A stretch of DNA of 58,889 bases from Gamarada debralockiae (taxonomy: Eukaryota > Ascomycota > Leotiomycetes > Helotiales > Hyphodiscaceae): NCBI GenBank assembly GCA_002803225.1, contig NXFV01000749.1, positions 1 to 58,889 of the forward strand. The letters are read 5' to 3'. The notes under the pieces are model-generated. The model made no database searches, was not told the origin of the DNA, and saw only the letters and a list, made by a program, of their open reading frames with translations. Below, piece by piece: positions 22,680 to 34,966 of this stretch; position 1 is the stretch's first letter, and each line of letters begins with the position of its first letter. The position numbers and the translations under genes were made by a program.

Positions 22680-23057
22680 TACCCTGAGCAGGCTTTAACC
22701 CCACAGCTGAATGTAACAGTGGACGGGGACGGCTCAAATGTAGCCCGAACATTTCCGATCACTGTGTCGGAGAACCTCTTTGGCTTCGGACTACGAAGTA
22801 CAGAAACATACAAGCTGAGTGAGCGATCCGTGCCAGACCTCTCGTTATGATCACAAAAATGACATTATGGGACTGCAGACCCGTCCCGGGCTTCCATAGT
22901 CTCATCCGGAAGACCTCGGTTTGCAAGCGTACTACCCTCCTGAGTCCTCCTCAGTCATTGTGAGACGCATGATTACAGGCAAGTGGGAAGGTACCAGTGG
23001 TAAATATCTATAATTGAAAGGAGCTACTGCTCCTCTATCATAATCCAAACCCATCTC
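22680..23057. other. Intergenic between MITE and separase
   Basis: Contains a 60-codon open frame (22668-22850) whose middle reads protein-like (NVTVDGDGSN, FGFGLRSTETYKLSE) but which begins in the MITE arm and has no recognisable family. It may be a fragment of a gene cut by the element. The rest probably carries the separase 3' end. Confidence 0.35.
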
Positions 23058-26000
23058 TCACCTAATATACACCGGAACCCCATAAACCACCACCGCCGCG
23101 GCATTCAGGTACCTTAAAATGCAAGTGCCCCTACTCTTAGCAACAGCCTCCACCAAACTCGTTCTCTTCTCCTCTTCCATAATTTCGATCTTCTTCTTAC
23201 CCTTCCCCTTCCTAGAGGTCTGCTCACCTTGGTTGCCAACCAGCCCCCAATGCCAAAACGTACTCATGAAAAAGCGATCGATATCCTTGTCCGTAACATC
23301 CCACAGGGTAGCCACTAGTGCAGGAGACCCAGCATGCATATAATTGATCGGTGGACCATAGGGCTCGAATTCCCCTGCGTCAGTCAGAGCACCAGAACTG
23401 CAGCCCATCAACATTGTGACAGCGCACTTCTTCAGCTTCCTAATCTCGCGAGCGCGAATGAATTGTGCGCCGCTTCCGTGGCCGAAATAGAGCATGATGT
23501 CTTTCGATTCGAGGTCTGACTTAATTTCGTCTTCTGTGGGGACGCGTTTGACGATACCGTTCCAGTTCTTAAGGATTTGGAGGGGTTTCTCGAAATTTGC
23601 TTGCGTGTTTTTGAGATCGCCTTCTGGATTGAGGATGTATGAGCCGTTGTCCCGGTTGACGTATCGACCATGGGGTGAGTCTTCTGGCATATCCTTCTGT
23701 TGCTCGAGAATACGGTCTCGTAGGCATTCCACAGATGGGAGACGTGACACGGCAAGACCGTCCATACAAGGCAGTGACTCCCATGGGAAGACGTGCAGTG
23801 CCTTGTCCAATATCAGAATGGTATGTCTCCCCTCTTCGTTCACGTTGGACGCATTCATAACCTCATGGTAGCCTCGTAGAGCATCGTGAGTCTCGACAAC
23901 AATCGAGTCAAAGTCGATCTCGGCATAGGCATTGAGCTCTCCATGGAACTGAAGGACATCAACAACAAAGTACAGCAAGTCGGTCAAGGGCTCAGAGAAG
24001 TCGCAGTTGTCGTCTGAGGCATCTCCCAGTCCAATGAACAAATCCAAAATTCTTGAGTCCAAGGTGATTCGAGGACTTGTACTTCGCTTAGTCTTTTGTC
24101 GTGAAGGAAGATGCTTATCCAAGATATTCTGGAATGTTTTCTGGAATCGTGCGAGTAGATCTGGCCTCCTGGAATTCTGGGAAAAGATTCCCGTAAAGCC
24201 ACCTAGCCACACCTTCTCGATGTTCTCAAGAAGGTCCTGGAGACGTGCATCCAAAGCCTCCCGTTCTTCCCACCAAACAGTTTTCGCTTCGCGTCCTGTT
24301 ATATTACCCGCTTCATGGGCGCTCTTATTTGCAAGATCGATAATTTCCAACATCTCAGAATGGCCTTGTTCGAAACCAAAAACTTCTTCATCTGCGTCGA
24401 TTGAATTATTCCGTCCAAGTGGTAAGCGAAGAACAAAGGGGCTGTGGCCGGCTTCTAATTTGGTGATCGATAATTCATTTCGACTATCGCTCAGTGCAAT
24501 TGATATCGCGGTCCAAGACTTGGGAATGATATCGATATACTCTTTTTGGAATCGTGACGTATCGACGGGTGGTGCTAGGCTAGACCTTCTTGGTTCAGAC
24601 GAGATTGAAGACGGCCAGCGGGAGTCGTCCTTGGGAGAGTGAGCCATTATAGCTTTGCGTTCTCGACGAAGTGCAAGGGATCTCGCCGTTTCTAAAAAAT
24701 CGTTAGCACCCCAAATCAGATCTTAGGTATATGATAAACATACCAATAGAGCAGCTCGCGAAACCGGGATGCGCGAGAGGCTTGCCCTTGATTTGACCTG
24801 CAGCAGATAACAAGATTGCAATACTATTAAGGAGCGCAGAAATCGTGTGAATTACTGCCACTGGAGCCATCGTTAGAGCCATCGAATGCACTTCCGTCAA
24901 ATGTTCTTGAGCTTGGCGTAGCTTATCGAAAAAGCTATCTGGAGCTGGGCTCTTCGAGCGATTAAGATCACGACGACCTTTCGTGACTGGCATTTTCCTG
25001 GGTGGTGACAACCTTGAAACAGAAAGTCTATCTCCGCTATTTCTCTCGAATTTCAAGAGTCCCATCACGGATGGAAAGGAAATCGTAGACTCCTGCAAGA
25101 CCGAGTAAACTGGGTCCGCATGCATTTGTTCAATGCTTTGAAGGAGTAGTTGCTTCGCCATCGCAAGACCTTGCTCGACAGCGTCTGTTTGAGTATTTGA
25201 GTAGCCATCGGTCTCATTGAGAATGGCAAGGGCATCCGCAAATTTCTTCATGGACGCAAAAGCTCGCGCTTTTCGACGAAGTACGTTTGCCTTGAGTGAG
25301 TTGAGTTGAGGACACTCTTCAGCGACAGAGGGGTTGGTCTCAATAGGAGATTTTGCTCTGATCGCCGTCTTCTTTTGGGCAACTGTCTTTGATCGAGCTC
25401 CCACCTTTCGAGGGACAGCTGGCTTCTTTGTCGAACCTGTTAGGGAAGCTATCTTCTCCTCTAGGTCGTTGGCTGGTTTAGTAAGACGATCTATCCGATT
25501 GATAAAGTCCGCCTCTGTCAAGATTTGCAGCGTCATCTCCGCATCTTCGTAAGCCTCCACTTCTGCATCACGATCACCAAGCAGATCATGCATGTTTCCC
25601 AGATGGTAGGCCAGAAGCACTGATTCTCGACTTTTGTCACCAGACCTGCCGAGCTGTTTGGCGGTCATGAGGAGTTCGGAGCCTTTGTCCAAAATCCCGG
25701 CTTTCAGCCAAATGCTTCCCAGGTAAGCCGACGCCATTGCCATGTGTGCTTCAGATCCGACCTCCTGGACGAGTTTGTGTGCTTGTTCGGCATAGTACAA
25801 TGTCTCTTGAAACATCCCGTGATGGGCGTATAGATTAGACAGATACGAAATCGCTCGAAAGAGAGGCGTGATTAAGGGCCAAAACGCAGATCCGGATAGC
25901 CATTGACGGTCATCTGTAGGCGTAGGTATTTTGATTGTTGACATGCTAAGATTTGAGGATTCGTCTGCAAGTCTGTCCATTTCCGTCTGAGGGGAAGGGC

Positions 26001-29000
26001 TTCCTGCACGAGAAGATTGGCGTCGTTGCTGCCCCTCCATATTCACCCAGGCTCGGCGTAGCAGCCTTAAGCTCTGCTTGGCATGAACGAGTGCAGTTTG
26101 AGGAGCACCGCGTTCGAGTGCTAGCTTGGAGCATATTAAATATGCGTTGGAAATGAGCTGGTTCTCGAGACTCCTTTGTTCTAAGGTCACGGGCAATCTA
26201 AACTCGAAGTCTTTTTCTGCGGAGGATATTGTCTGAGCTCGAAGAAGATGCTCCTCGCTTTTGTCGTAGTTTCCTATTGCCAACAGATACTCGGAATAGG
26301 AAAGATATAGCTGCAGCAAGGTAGTGCACCTAACGCCGTTCTGGTGGCTGTAGGTTTGCGCTCGATCTAAAGCCAAGCCAGCTTTCCCAGAGTATCCAAG
26401 CTGAAGCCATTGTGACCCTAGGCGGGTAAAACTGAGGACAAGGTCGTCAGGGGACTCGACACGAAGTTCATTGAAGTCCGCGATCAACCGCAAAGTTGCA
26501 AGTCTTGTCGAATCAAATCCCTTCACTTGCATGTAGTCGGCAATTGACTGCAAATGGGCCAGAAGACCTGGAACATCCTCTACTTGGCCCTCCAAGGTTT
26601 TCATGTTTCCGCATCCACCTCGGATTGAAGACCATACAATGAGGCTCCGTTTCAGGATATCGATATTGGGTTGATCTTGTTGGAGTTCCAGTAGTGACGT
26701 CGCGAGGGTTCGGAGATACACCAGATAATCTCGTAGGCCCTCGTCCTTGGAGTTTTCAATATCCATTTCTTTGCTTTGCAAAGCATTAAGTTCCGCTGCG
26801 ATATCGTCGACTACCTCTTGGCGTGAGTCAACATCAAGAGAAAGGAGGCGAATGAGCACTCGTAGTCTTCGCAAAGGATATTCGTTCCGGGTATAGATAG
26901 AAAGTAGTGCCTGAAAGACTTTGGTTCGGAACGTAGAGGCATTGTTCGTCATGTTGGATTGTGAGGACATTATTTGTAAGTACTGCTCCAGCATTGTCGC
27001 TCTTTCATCGTCTGCCCAGTCTCCTTCAAGAAGTTGGGTTTGTTGTGCGGAGCCATGACATTTGAATTGGACTTTGATGAGAGAACGCATCGTACGGCTA
27101 AGTGTCGATATCTCCTCGTCTTGCATCCATGAAGCTTGGAACGGCATAGTGGCTGCGGCGGCAGTGACCGCCATTAGAACACCATTCTCAACCATTTCAT
27201 TTTGAAGGTTTAGAAGAGTCTTGAAGAGTTCATCGTATCGACCGGCATTTCTGTAAATCTCGGCCATTCGTTCAAGCTTCGATGAAAACAACGCTGCTTT
27301 TTTCTCTTGCTGCGACCTCGCCCGAACGCAGTCAATTGATCGTCGAAGAACCCGTAACTGCTGACCATCTTTCGAACCGTCAGAATCTCGGCGCATGTTG
27401 AGGTACTGTGAGTAATAGAGGTTGGATATTTTGACGTAATAAGATGGTGGCGAGGCTGCGTTGTCGAGAGGAGCTTCGTTGGCGCAGTTATCGAGTCGGT
27501 CGAGCAGTAACAGACAGTCTTGAAGTTTGGAATCCATCAAATCCCACGTTAGTTTTCCTTCGGCGAGAAAGGTTCTGACGAGAAATAAAACTGAGTCTAT
27601 AGCATTGTGGCCCGATTTGGTGATAAATTGACGTCGCTGCTCATAACGAACGATGTCTTTGGTGGCAGAGTCGGCACCAGGAGGGTTCCCAAGATATCTT
27701 AGGCATAGTCGAGGGCAAAGCAGAACTAGTGACTCGCACATTTCACGCATGCCTTCCGTCAAGCCATCGTCGTTCTCCAGAGTGGGACTCCTTTTCGCAA
27801 GAATTGTGATGGTAGCTCTCCTCGCAGCAGACACTTCGGTTAGGAGGTCATCGATTTCCGAAGACTCGCCCTTGAAGGGCCGTTCAAGTCCCTCAAGGAG
27901 AGCGAGGAGTAGCTCTTCATCTTGCGGTTGCCTCGAAAGCCTTCGAAGAGTGAGGCTTGCCAATCTAGCCTCAATACAACATCGTTTAACCTCTGAATCG
28001 GTCTTCGCGTCCAAAAGTCCTTGAATCTTCCTCGTCCAGTCGATGGCATCATCAATGCGATTCGCCTCCTGCGCAAGAGTACTAAAAATTCTGTAAATTC
28101 CGGCGAGGATTGACTTTGGCCAAGGTTTGGTCTCCCCAAGGTCGGAGACAATTGACTGCAGCTGGAGAAAAGCGTCTGATGCTATTCGGTAAGAGTCGCG
28201 GGCATCGCATCGAGTGCGACGTGCAAATGCTGAGAGACACCGAAGAAAAGGATCCAACAACTCTTTTGCAGAGTCTCCTTTGTGACCAGCAAGCTTACAC
28301 CACAGGGATCGGTTGTTAAGGGCCAAAATCTGTAGTTGGAAGGCTACCTCAGGAACAACGCTAAGCCTGGGCTCAAGGGCAACGGCGTCGTCTGACGTGG
28401 AAACACTTGGACCGAGTGAGAACAAGATTTCGGATAGTGATTGAAGTTGACGAATGGATTTATCCGGTTTCGGAGAGCTTTTAGCAGCCAAAAGAAGTAG
28501 ACTCGTTGGTGAAGACGGATACGAGGGCTGTAAAAGTGGGAGAGCAGATTCGACCTGTCTGTGTTTCCGGGAAGAGGTGAGAAGTCTCAAAACTTGCAAC
28601 TGAGTCGTAATAACCAATCCAAGCTTCGCTTCCGTAAATTCCCCCTTTCCGAAATCCAACAATTCGTCCAATGTCTGCGGAGCTGTTGCTGCTGTCACCG
28701 CCTTCTTCATTTTACTATCTCCTGAATCCAACCTGCGCTTCAAGATCCTCAATTCTTTGATCGCCAAGTCATCCAACCCCAGCGCGACAAGCTTTCCAAT
28801 CAAAACACTCATCCCGTTTTCCAACTGAAGCGGGGGCAAATCGACTCCCGGGGTCTTTCCAGCTTGCAAATTTCTTAAGCAAGCAAAAGCCACCCTGGCG
28901 CATTCTGCCGTAGATCTATGCCCTGACGATGTTATCGAAACCAAAGAGTTGGATCTGCTATGTCTCGCAGAGATATCCGGGGAACTCGCAACTCGATTTA

Positions 29001-29445
29001 AATTCCGTGGCTGTAGAGGAGACTGGGGCATCGAATTCGAACGTCGAAGCGATTTGCGCGCGGATGCCTTGACCAGACCTTTCGAAGATTCCTTCTTTCG
29101 TGGCGCTGGCATCTTGATAGCTTCGCCCAGAGCTTTGAGAGTCGCATTGATAACCTCCGTTGCCAGAATCGACCTTTCCTTCGCAGACAACTGTTCTCCA
29201 TCCCCATGTTTATTCTCATCCGCAAACACAACCTTCTTCCCTCTCGGTTTCGTTGGCGCAGCCTTTGCACTTCTCCCCTTTGTAGTAGCCGTAGATTTCG
29301 CAGTAGGTTTCGAGGTCCCCAGATCTGAGGCAGTGATTTTCGGTAATAAAAGATCGTTCAGTATTGTTGCTGTCGTGGGCGTACAAGTCGAGGTTGAGCC
29401 CACTGCAGCGCGAATCGAATCTGCGGTAGCCTGTAAAAAGGCCAT
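23058..29445 (-). CDS. ESP1: Separase (cohesin-cleaving protease), two exons
   Basis: Cysteine protease of family C50 that cuts the cohesin kleisin at anaphase, about 2111 residues, joined from complement 29445..24744 and 24691..23058. The intron (GTATGT to TTTTAG) sits in a Glu codon and restores CSIETARSLALRRERKA. The long N-terminal part is helical and TPR-like, with Ser/Lys-rich disordered stretches at residues 40-160. The catalytic domain is at the C-terminus: His in LYFGHGSG (about residue 1972) and Cys in LMGCSSGAL (about residue 1998), followed by PALVATLWDVTDKDIDRF. HVFPWESLPC precedes the dyad as expected. Both catalytic residues and overall size fit an active enzyme like A. nidulans BimB and yeast Esp1. 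It is transcribed divergently from the small gene at 29703. Confidence 0.95.
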
Positions 29446-29702
29446 GATGATACGTAAAACACTTTATTGTGTTATTGAAGAGATTATACATTATCCAGAA
29501 TCTGGCTGGGCAAGTTGTACGTGCAAAGAAGTAATAATTTTCAATTTCTCAGATCGATTCGATGGTCCTCTGAGGGAAAGCTCCGTCGGCACGGCAACCG
29601 CGTCGGCAGAAAGGTTCCCCGACTTCCTGAAGATTTTGGGGACTTCAGTAACCAGAACAGCATCAATTGAGGGCAACACCTCGATAGTTCCCTCCTCTTG
29701 AC
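29446..29702. promoter_or_regulatory. Divergent promoter, separase and DUF5321-like gene
   Basis: The two start codons are 257 bases apart and face away from each other, so this stretch must serve both genes. No TATA box is obvious and no specific site is claimed. Confidence 0.5.
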
Positions 29703-30410
29703 ATGATGAATAAATCCACGACACTGAGGCGAATCCTACTCGCACCTCCCAGCCTGCGCACCACTCTACTTCCGCAACGAACCTACCTCGTCGGCCTTTC
29801 AACTCACAACTACAGCTTCACCCGTCCATCCTCATCCATCCAGAGCATCACCCAACCCTCATTCTGGACGTCTCTAATCCCTAAACCTTTGCGTAACCGC
29901 TCAAAGTCCAAATCACCCTCAAAACCAAAGTCGAAGGAATGGAACCCGGCAACATTCTTCATCTTCATATTCCTGCTCATCGGCTCTATGTCTATCCAAA
30001 TGATCGCATTAAAGAATACTCATGAGGCATTTGAGAGGAGGGCTACTGCGAAGATTGGGTTGTTGAGGGAAGTTATTGAGAGGATACAAAAAGGGGAAGA
30101 TGTAGATGTTGAGGGACTACTGGGGACGGGTAATGAGAGGAGGGAGAAGGAGTGGGAAGAAGGTATGTTTAAACACTTTTGATTGATGGAGACGGGGCTG
30201 GCTAACGGGTATGGAACAGTGCTGCAAGAAATTGAACGAGAAGACCAAGCGTGGGAGGACTCACTGAGGAGGAGAAAACCTACAAGAACAGACAAGAAAC
30301 TCTCGACCCAGAACGACGACGACACGACGACTTGGCAACAGAGCAAGATTGAGGAGCAGAAGACAGAGCCCGAAAAACCTCGTAGTAATGCTCCAAGAGG
30401 ATTCTATTAA
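29703..30410 (+). CDS. Small mitochondrial-type membrane protein, DUF5321-like
   Basis: Predicted protein of 216 residues, joined from 29703..30162 and 30220..30410. The intron (GTATGT to ACAG) falls in a Val codon and restores EWEEVLQEIERE. The N-terminus is rich in Arg, Ser, Thr and Leu with no acids, like a mitochondrial presequence. One membrane helix, TFFIFIFLLIGSMSIQMIAL, lies near residues 82-101. A charged helical region and a Lys/Glu-rich tail follow. The layout matches a conserved fungal protein of unknown function that I recall as DUF5321. The two-Met start leaves one codon of uncertainty. The function is unknown. Confidence 0.75.
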
Positions 30411-30454
30411 CGCCCATGTCTATGCAATATACCCAATCTTATACATATCTCAAC

Positions 30455-31678
30455 TCATGACAACATATCTTTGAACACTCCACTATTTGTAACCTGTTCC
30501 CCAGCACTTTTCACATCATGTTTGTGAGTATGTTCAAACCCTGTCCGTCTCAACTGCTCCACCAACCCCGGCAGCACTTTATCAGTCCCCAACTCAACCC
30601 TCACACCCGCATCCCCTCTTTGTCCAATAGGCAAATCCCTAAAGAACGCCTCTTCACCCCTCACTCCCCCTAGATTCAGTATTCCAATCGGCATGCCCCT
30701 CTCTTTCGCGCGTCTAGCAAGTCTCCACGCCGAATACGTAGCCAGACTCGTTCCCAGCACCAGCAGGCGTCCAGAGCCATCAATAGCTCGTTCTGCAGCA
30801 TCTTTAACCTCCGGCCTGATACTCTCGCCGAACATCACGACAGAGGGCTTCAGTATACCCGCCGTACTGCTACTCTTCCATGCTCCCTCTTCATCAACTT
30901 CCACCTTCGTCTGCGTCCCATCGGCGGACATAGGAGGGTTGGCAAGACAATGAGGACACGCTGGATAGCGGAACGTGGAATATGGAGCCCCAGGCAAATC
31001 CACATCACCATCCGGATTAGTCTTCAAGCCCCTCTCTCTCCTCTCCCCCGGATCTTCAGTACCCAGCGCCCCTGACTCAATCGCCTCAGCCAAAAACACA
31101 GCCCAAGCGGGATTCAACCTCGCCAATGCCTCCTGAAACTCCTCTCTCTCCAACTCCCTATGACAACTAACACAAACTAGTGCTCTTAAGTATCCGTGGA
31201 GTTCGAGCGTCGGGATAGAGGGGTGAGCGATCGAATGGAAGGAATCCACGTTCTGCGTTATGACGCTGCGGATGATGCCCATATCCCCTAGATCCTTGAT
31301 AGCGTAATGAGCCGCATTGGGACGAGCTTTATACAGATTCGTCCAGCCTAGAAAACTCCTTGCCCAGTACCGTTTCCGCGCTTCATGGTTTGCCAAAAAC
31401 TCATGGTAGTAGATCGGCCTGTATGTTTTGTTCACCCTGTATGTCCCATTTGCGCCTCTGTAATCAGCCAGTCCGGACGCTACAGATATTCCCGCGCCAG
31501 AGAGTATAACTGTTGATTCGGGGTCTCCATTTCCATCTCGGAGAGATGCCGATGGCAGGGCAGTGAGGAATCGAGAGAGAGCGGCGATTGCTCCGGGTAG
31601 GGTATTCGCGTTTCGGGGGATTATAGAGGGCGCTGGGAGAGGACCCGTGTAGGGTATTCTCATAAGCGGTTTTTGCAT
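30455..31678 (-). CDS. Class II (SIRT4-like) sirtuin, NAD-dependent deacylase
   Basis: Single-exon NAD-dependent protein deacylase of 407 residues. Sirtuin motifs appear in order: LSGAGISVASGLADYRG (NAD site), TQNVDSFH, LELHG with the catalytic His, then two Cys pairs of the zinc ribbon, CVSC and CPHC, and KPSVVMFGES. LLVLGTSLATYSAWRL and GILNLGG complete the Rossmann fold. The insert between the Cys pairs is longer than usual (about 75 residues). The GxYR-type sequence after the NAD loop and the overall motif set suggest class II, as in mitochondrial SIRT4; the short basic start MQKPLMRIPYT may be a weak targeting signal. The frame extends upstream without another Met, so the start is well constrained. 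The 3' end converges with the DUF5321-like gene 45 bases away. Confidence 0.9.
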   Translation of the reverse strand: MQKPLMRIPYTGPLPAPSIIPRNANTLPGAIAALSRFLTALPSASLRDGNGDPESTVILSGAGISVASGLADYRGANGTYRVNKTYRPIYYHEFLANHEARKRYWARSFLGWTNLYKARPNAAHYAIKDLGDMGIIRSVITQNVDSFHSIAHPSIPTLELHGYLRALVCVSCHRELEREEFQEALARLNPAWAVFLAEAIESGALGTEDPGERRERGLKTNPDGDVDLPGAPYSTFRYPACPHCLANPPMSADGTQTKVEVDEEGAWKSSSTAGILKPSVVMFGESIRPEVKDAAERAIDGSGRLLVLGTSLATYSAWRLARRAKERGMPIGILNLGGVRGEEAFFRDLPIGQRGDAGVRVELGTDKVLPGLVEQLRRTGFEHTHKHDVKSAGEQVTNSGVFKDMLS

Positions 31679-32060
31679 TGGGGAGGCATTGAAACGGTAC
31701 GGCGTTGGGGCGCAGAGAAGTGAGTTGAGCTCGAGACGTCATGACTTTCAGCGATGCTTAGTCAGAGGACGAGGCGCGAGGCTGAAGGGCCGGCAAGGCT
31801 GAAACATTTACCAAAGTTAAATGATCGTGTAACACCTCAGGTGAACCATGCAACTGACAAGGCAATGATCGAAGTTGGTTTCGGAAATCAGTCCTCAATC
31901 TCATGCGGACAATTGAGGCTAATTCGTATGCTTTGCTCGAGTGATTGCCAGCCAGGGTATTGTACTTCCGTTCTTCACAACTCCCTCCAGCTAACCACCG
32001 AGCTTTGGCCGAAGAAACACATGGACACCTTCACGCCTGCCGAAGTCGAGGAGCAACAAG
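31679..32060. other. Intergenic upstream of sirtuin
   Basis: Should contain the sirtuin promoter on the minus strand. Plus-strand open sequence from 31754 lacks any domain in its first 100 codons. Confidence 0.4.
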
Positions 32061-34322
32061 GGCTGAAGCGGAGTTCGAGCTGTCCATTGCAGAGCTGGCC
32101 AACGGAATACCATGGTTATAACAGCAGCAGCCAGGACAAGATGAAATTACGCTCAACGCCTGCCGTGCCGGCTCTGGCCACTTTGAATACTTTTACAATG
32201 GATGGAGTACCAATGCAGTCGCGGGTGTCCCGGAAAACCACGACTATAAAGCGATATCCTATATATGGGGTCAAACAAGTCTACTTCCCTCCCTCTCCCT
32301 GAAATGCCACACCGTTACTCACGTCCCTGTGGAAAATACAACCAAGTTTCGGCGTCTCATGGCGTTTACTGACCGTCCGGGGAGACAGTATGGTTGGGCG
32401 CTCTGTCCATTAACCAAAATGACTCTGAAGATGTTGCTAAACAAGTAGCTGCCATGGGAGATATATACAGCAATGCGAGCTCGGTGGCAGTATTGATACC
32501 TAAGGAAGACAATGAAGACTTTGTGTTGCTGGCGAGGATCAACCATCTCGCCAGTTCGATTACTTTACGGACCATGGAGTTCTCGAATAATCAAGAGAAG
32601 AGAAGGGGAAAGGACCTTGGTGGAATTTGTAGGGATTTCTACGCACGGATTAATGAGATGGAGGGAATGATTCATTATTGGACGTATTGCCAAACGTGAC
32701 GGACGTTTCAGGAAGATCTCTCATACTTTGTTCTTTTTGGGACTCTTCTATTGTATATATACTTATAATGAGCAGGAATGGGCTTCAGCCCGAGAACTCT
32801 CGATCGCCTTCGAAGGATCCCCAATATTAGTTAATTTTGCGGGCCTCAAGTTCCCCATCCTACACGCCGCGACAATGAGGGCGATCTACAAACTACAACA
32901 ACACGCATATGCCGAGATTAATGTCGCCTCTTCAAGGGGCCATGTACCTCGATACTTCGAGGTTGTGAAAAGGCTGTTTCCAGACGAACGCGCCTTCGTA
33001 CCGCCAGACTTAATCACAGAAGAGGAAGTCAATTTCGAAAACATGTTGCCTTTGCGCTTCAAGAACGTTTCGGGATTGAGGGAAGCAAGATCTGGACCAG
33101 TCGTTGACCCAGTACACATCCACGCATCTTTCGACCTCGATGCCCCACTCCCATCTTCACCGTGGCAGCGCATATTTGAGCGCTTATGTACAGCCTTGAA
33201 CGCATTCGGCATCAACAAACGCTCCGCGCGCTTCGAGCCGATTTGATAGCATGTTGGGCTTCTATGTGCAATATCGAATACGGGTATAAGAAAGAAGATC
33301 CCTTGACTCTGGCCTTACAGAAAGTGTTGAGAACTATGAGGATACACCTTCGACTTATGATCTACAATTGGATCAACACGGAGGGAGCGAGTGCTGAGGT
33401 AGATACAACGTTTTTGAAGTATGCGACACCGCATCAGATGTGTAACGCGCCAAATATCGCGTACTTTCATGGGCACGCCGGTGTTCACGGGACTGGCAGA
33501 CACAAGCTTGCATTCAAGAAGCTGCCTTGAGTCATCGCAGGAGATGCCATGCGCATTTGCCCCTCCAATGCCAAAGTAATTGACAGAAGCACGTTCAAGT
33601 GATCATTGCCTCCTGCTGGTATGAGCATTTATTATCCTTCATTTATTCATAATTACTTGCTCATCTGTCGGACAGCGCTAACACCGTCCATTACAGAGTG
33701 CCCTTGACCGCTGCCCAGGTTGTATGTCCTGAAACCGTTCGGAACTCGATCAGCTCCATCAATTCAATGAATCCAACCACTGCGTACGAGAAGTACTATC
33801 ATTATCCACCATTGAAAGAAATTGGCCGGTGAAGAGGTAGCCTTGAGGAGGGTAAGAGATGCAGAGATAAGGAGTACGACCAAGATGACGGACAAAGAGA
33901 CGGTATTGGGAAATTTCTATCGCCTATGCTAGGCCAGTTCGATAACATGGAGTTTCGGTGTTATTGCTGCGATTTTGATTGTTTTGGATGAATTCTCAGC
34001 AGAGGAACTTGAGCACAAGGTGTTGGTGACTACTGCCATCCGCACGAAACTGGTTCATCGCCCGCTTCAAGGAACCAACAAGGTGGCGTGGGCAGTTTGC
34101 CAAATCGATACGGACTTTGAACACTGCTTCGTAGCTCGTGAAGGGCTGAGTGGCACGCTGGTGGTAGCAGAGTCTCTCGAAGACAAGTTTAGGGTTGTAG
34201 CATATTTAACAATCACTGATCAACAGACGGGAACTCACCTCTTAAAGATCAACGACGATGGACATATGAATATGAAGTTGACGCCCGCGATTAGAAGTGA
34301 TCTAAAGGGGCCGCTGAGCTAG
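32061..34322 (+). pseudogene. Decayed HET-domain gene, long
   Basis: Remains of a HET protein in order along the + strand. Near 32250 is YKAISYIWG, the first HET motif. Near 32390-32500 is WLGALSINQND and MGDIYSNASSVAVLIP, the second and third motifs, with Asp of the usual 'WIDALCINQ' changed to Gly. At 32780-33240 is QEWASARELSIAFEGS and a long downstream body. Frames change at least between 32300 and 32394, near 32700 and near 33240, and there is an in-frame TAA near 32110. A last open segment at 33975-34322 may be the C-terminus of the same gene or an unrelated relic. No single splice model joins the parts. Confidence 0.7.
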
Positions 34323-34639
34323 GGCAATAGAGATTTTCAAAGGGTGTATCGAGCTTGAAGGGGATGAAGTTCTGGCATCTTGAAAGAAATGAATATTTGG
34401 TCATCAGCCCATCTTGCAAATATAGTTTGGCTTCAGTAGATAGGAAATTGTCAGTTGAGCTATATTTGGAGGCGAAATATAGTGGTATTTCTAGGACTAG
34501 CTGATATCTAAAGAGCTGAAATACAAGGAGGGGAAGAGCTCTCTTATACCACAAAAGAGGGGGAAATACAGGCTATACTCAATTAGGCAGTTCCAACCAA
34601 CAGAAATATAGCTTCAGAAGACTCAAAACGAGTAGGAAT

Positions 34640-34790
34640 TTGCGCTTACCATTGAGAGATTCCAAATTTAATGCAGTCCCATCCATAACGCCATGAACAT
34701 AAGCCGTACCTCCTAGTTGAAGAGTGTCTTTCACAACTACAGATCTCAAAACAAATGGAACCATTGCGATATAGGGACCACAAATTGCAT
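34640..34790 (-). pseudogene. C-terminal HET fragment
   Basis: On the minus strand this reads DDAICGPYIAMVPFVLR, about eight further residues, then QLGGTAYVHGVMDGTALN. That is the C-terminal element of many HET proteins ('GD.ic.l.Ga.VPFVLR...y.lvG.aYVHGiMdGEa'). The frame is closed by a stop just upstream, so only this end is left. It lies head-on to the larger HET relic at 32061-34322 and must come from a different gene copy. Confidence 0.6.
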
Positions 34791-34966
34791 CATCTATTTT
34801 GCGAGGGCTTTTGTTCCACAGCTTGTGGACAGCTCAGATGATCCAAAAGCTTGCAAGGAATTCTTGGCAAAGAACATCTTGATCGAAGAGCCTCACATTT
34901 ATTTTGTATGAAGGGTATAGATACAATATAATCTCACAGGTTCTATGGAGTATTCTTACAGCCTAA

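Noticed and set aside
28110..28319. Short plus-strand frames inside the separase gene
   Set aside because: All lie antisense to conserved coding sequence and carry no start context or domain.
28949..29701. 250-codon plus-strand open frame opposite separase
   Set aside because: It is antisense to the Ser/Lys-rich start of separase; the composition explains the lack of stops and it shows no domain.
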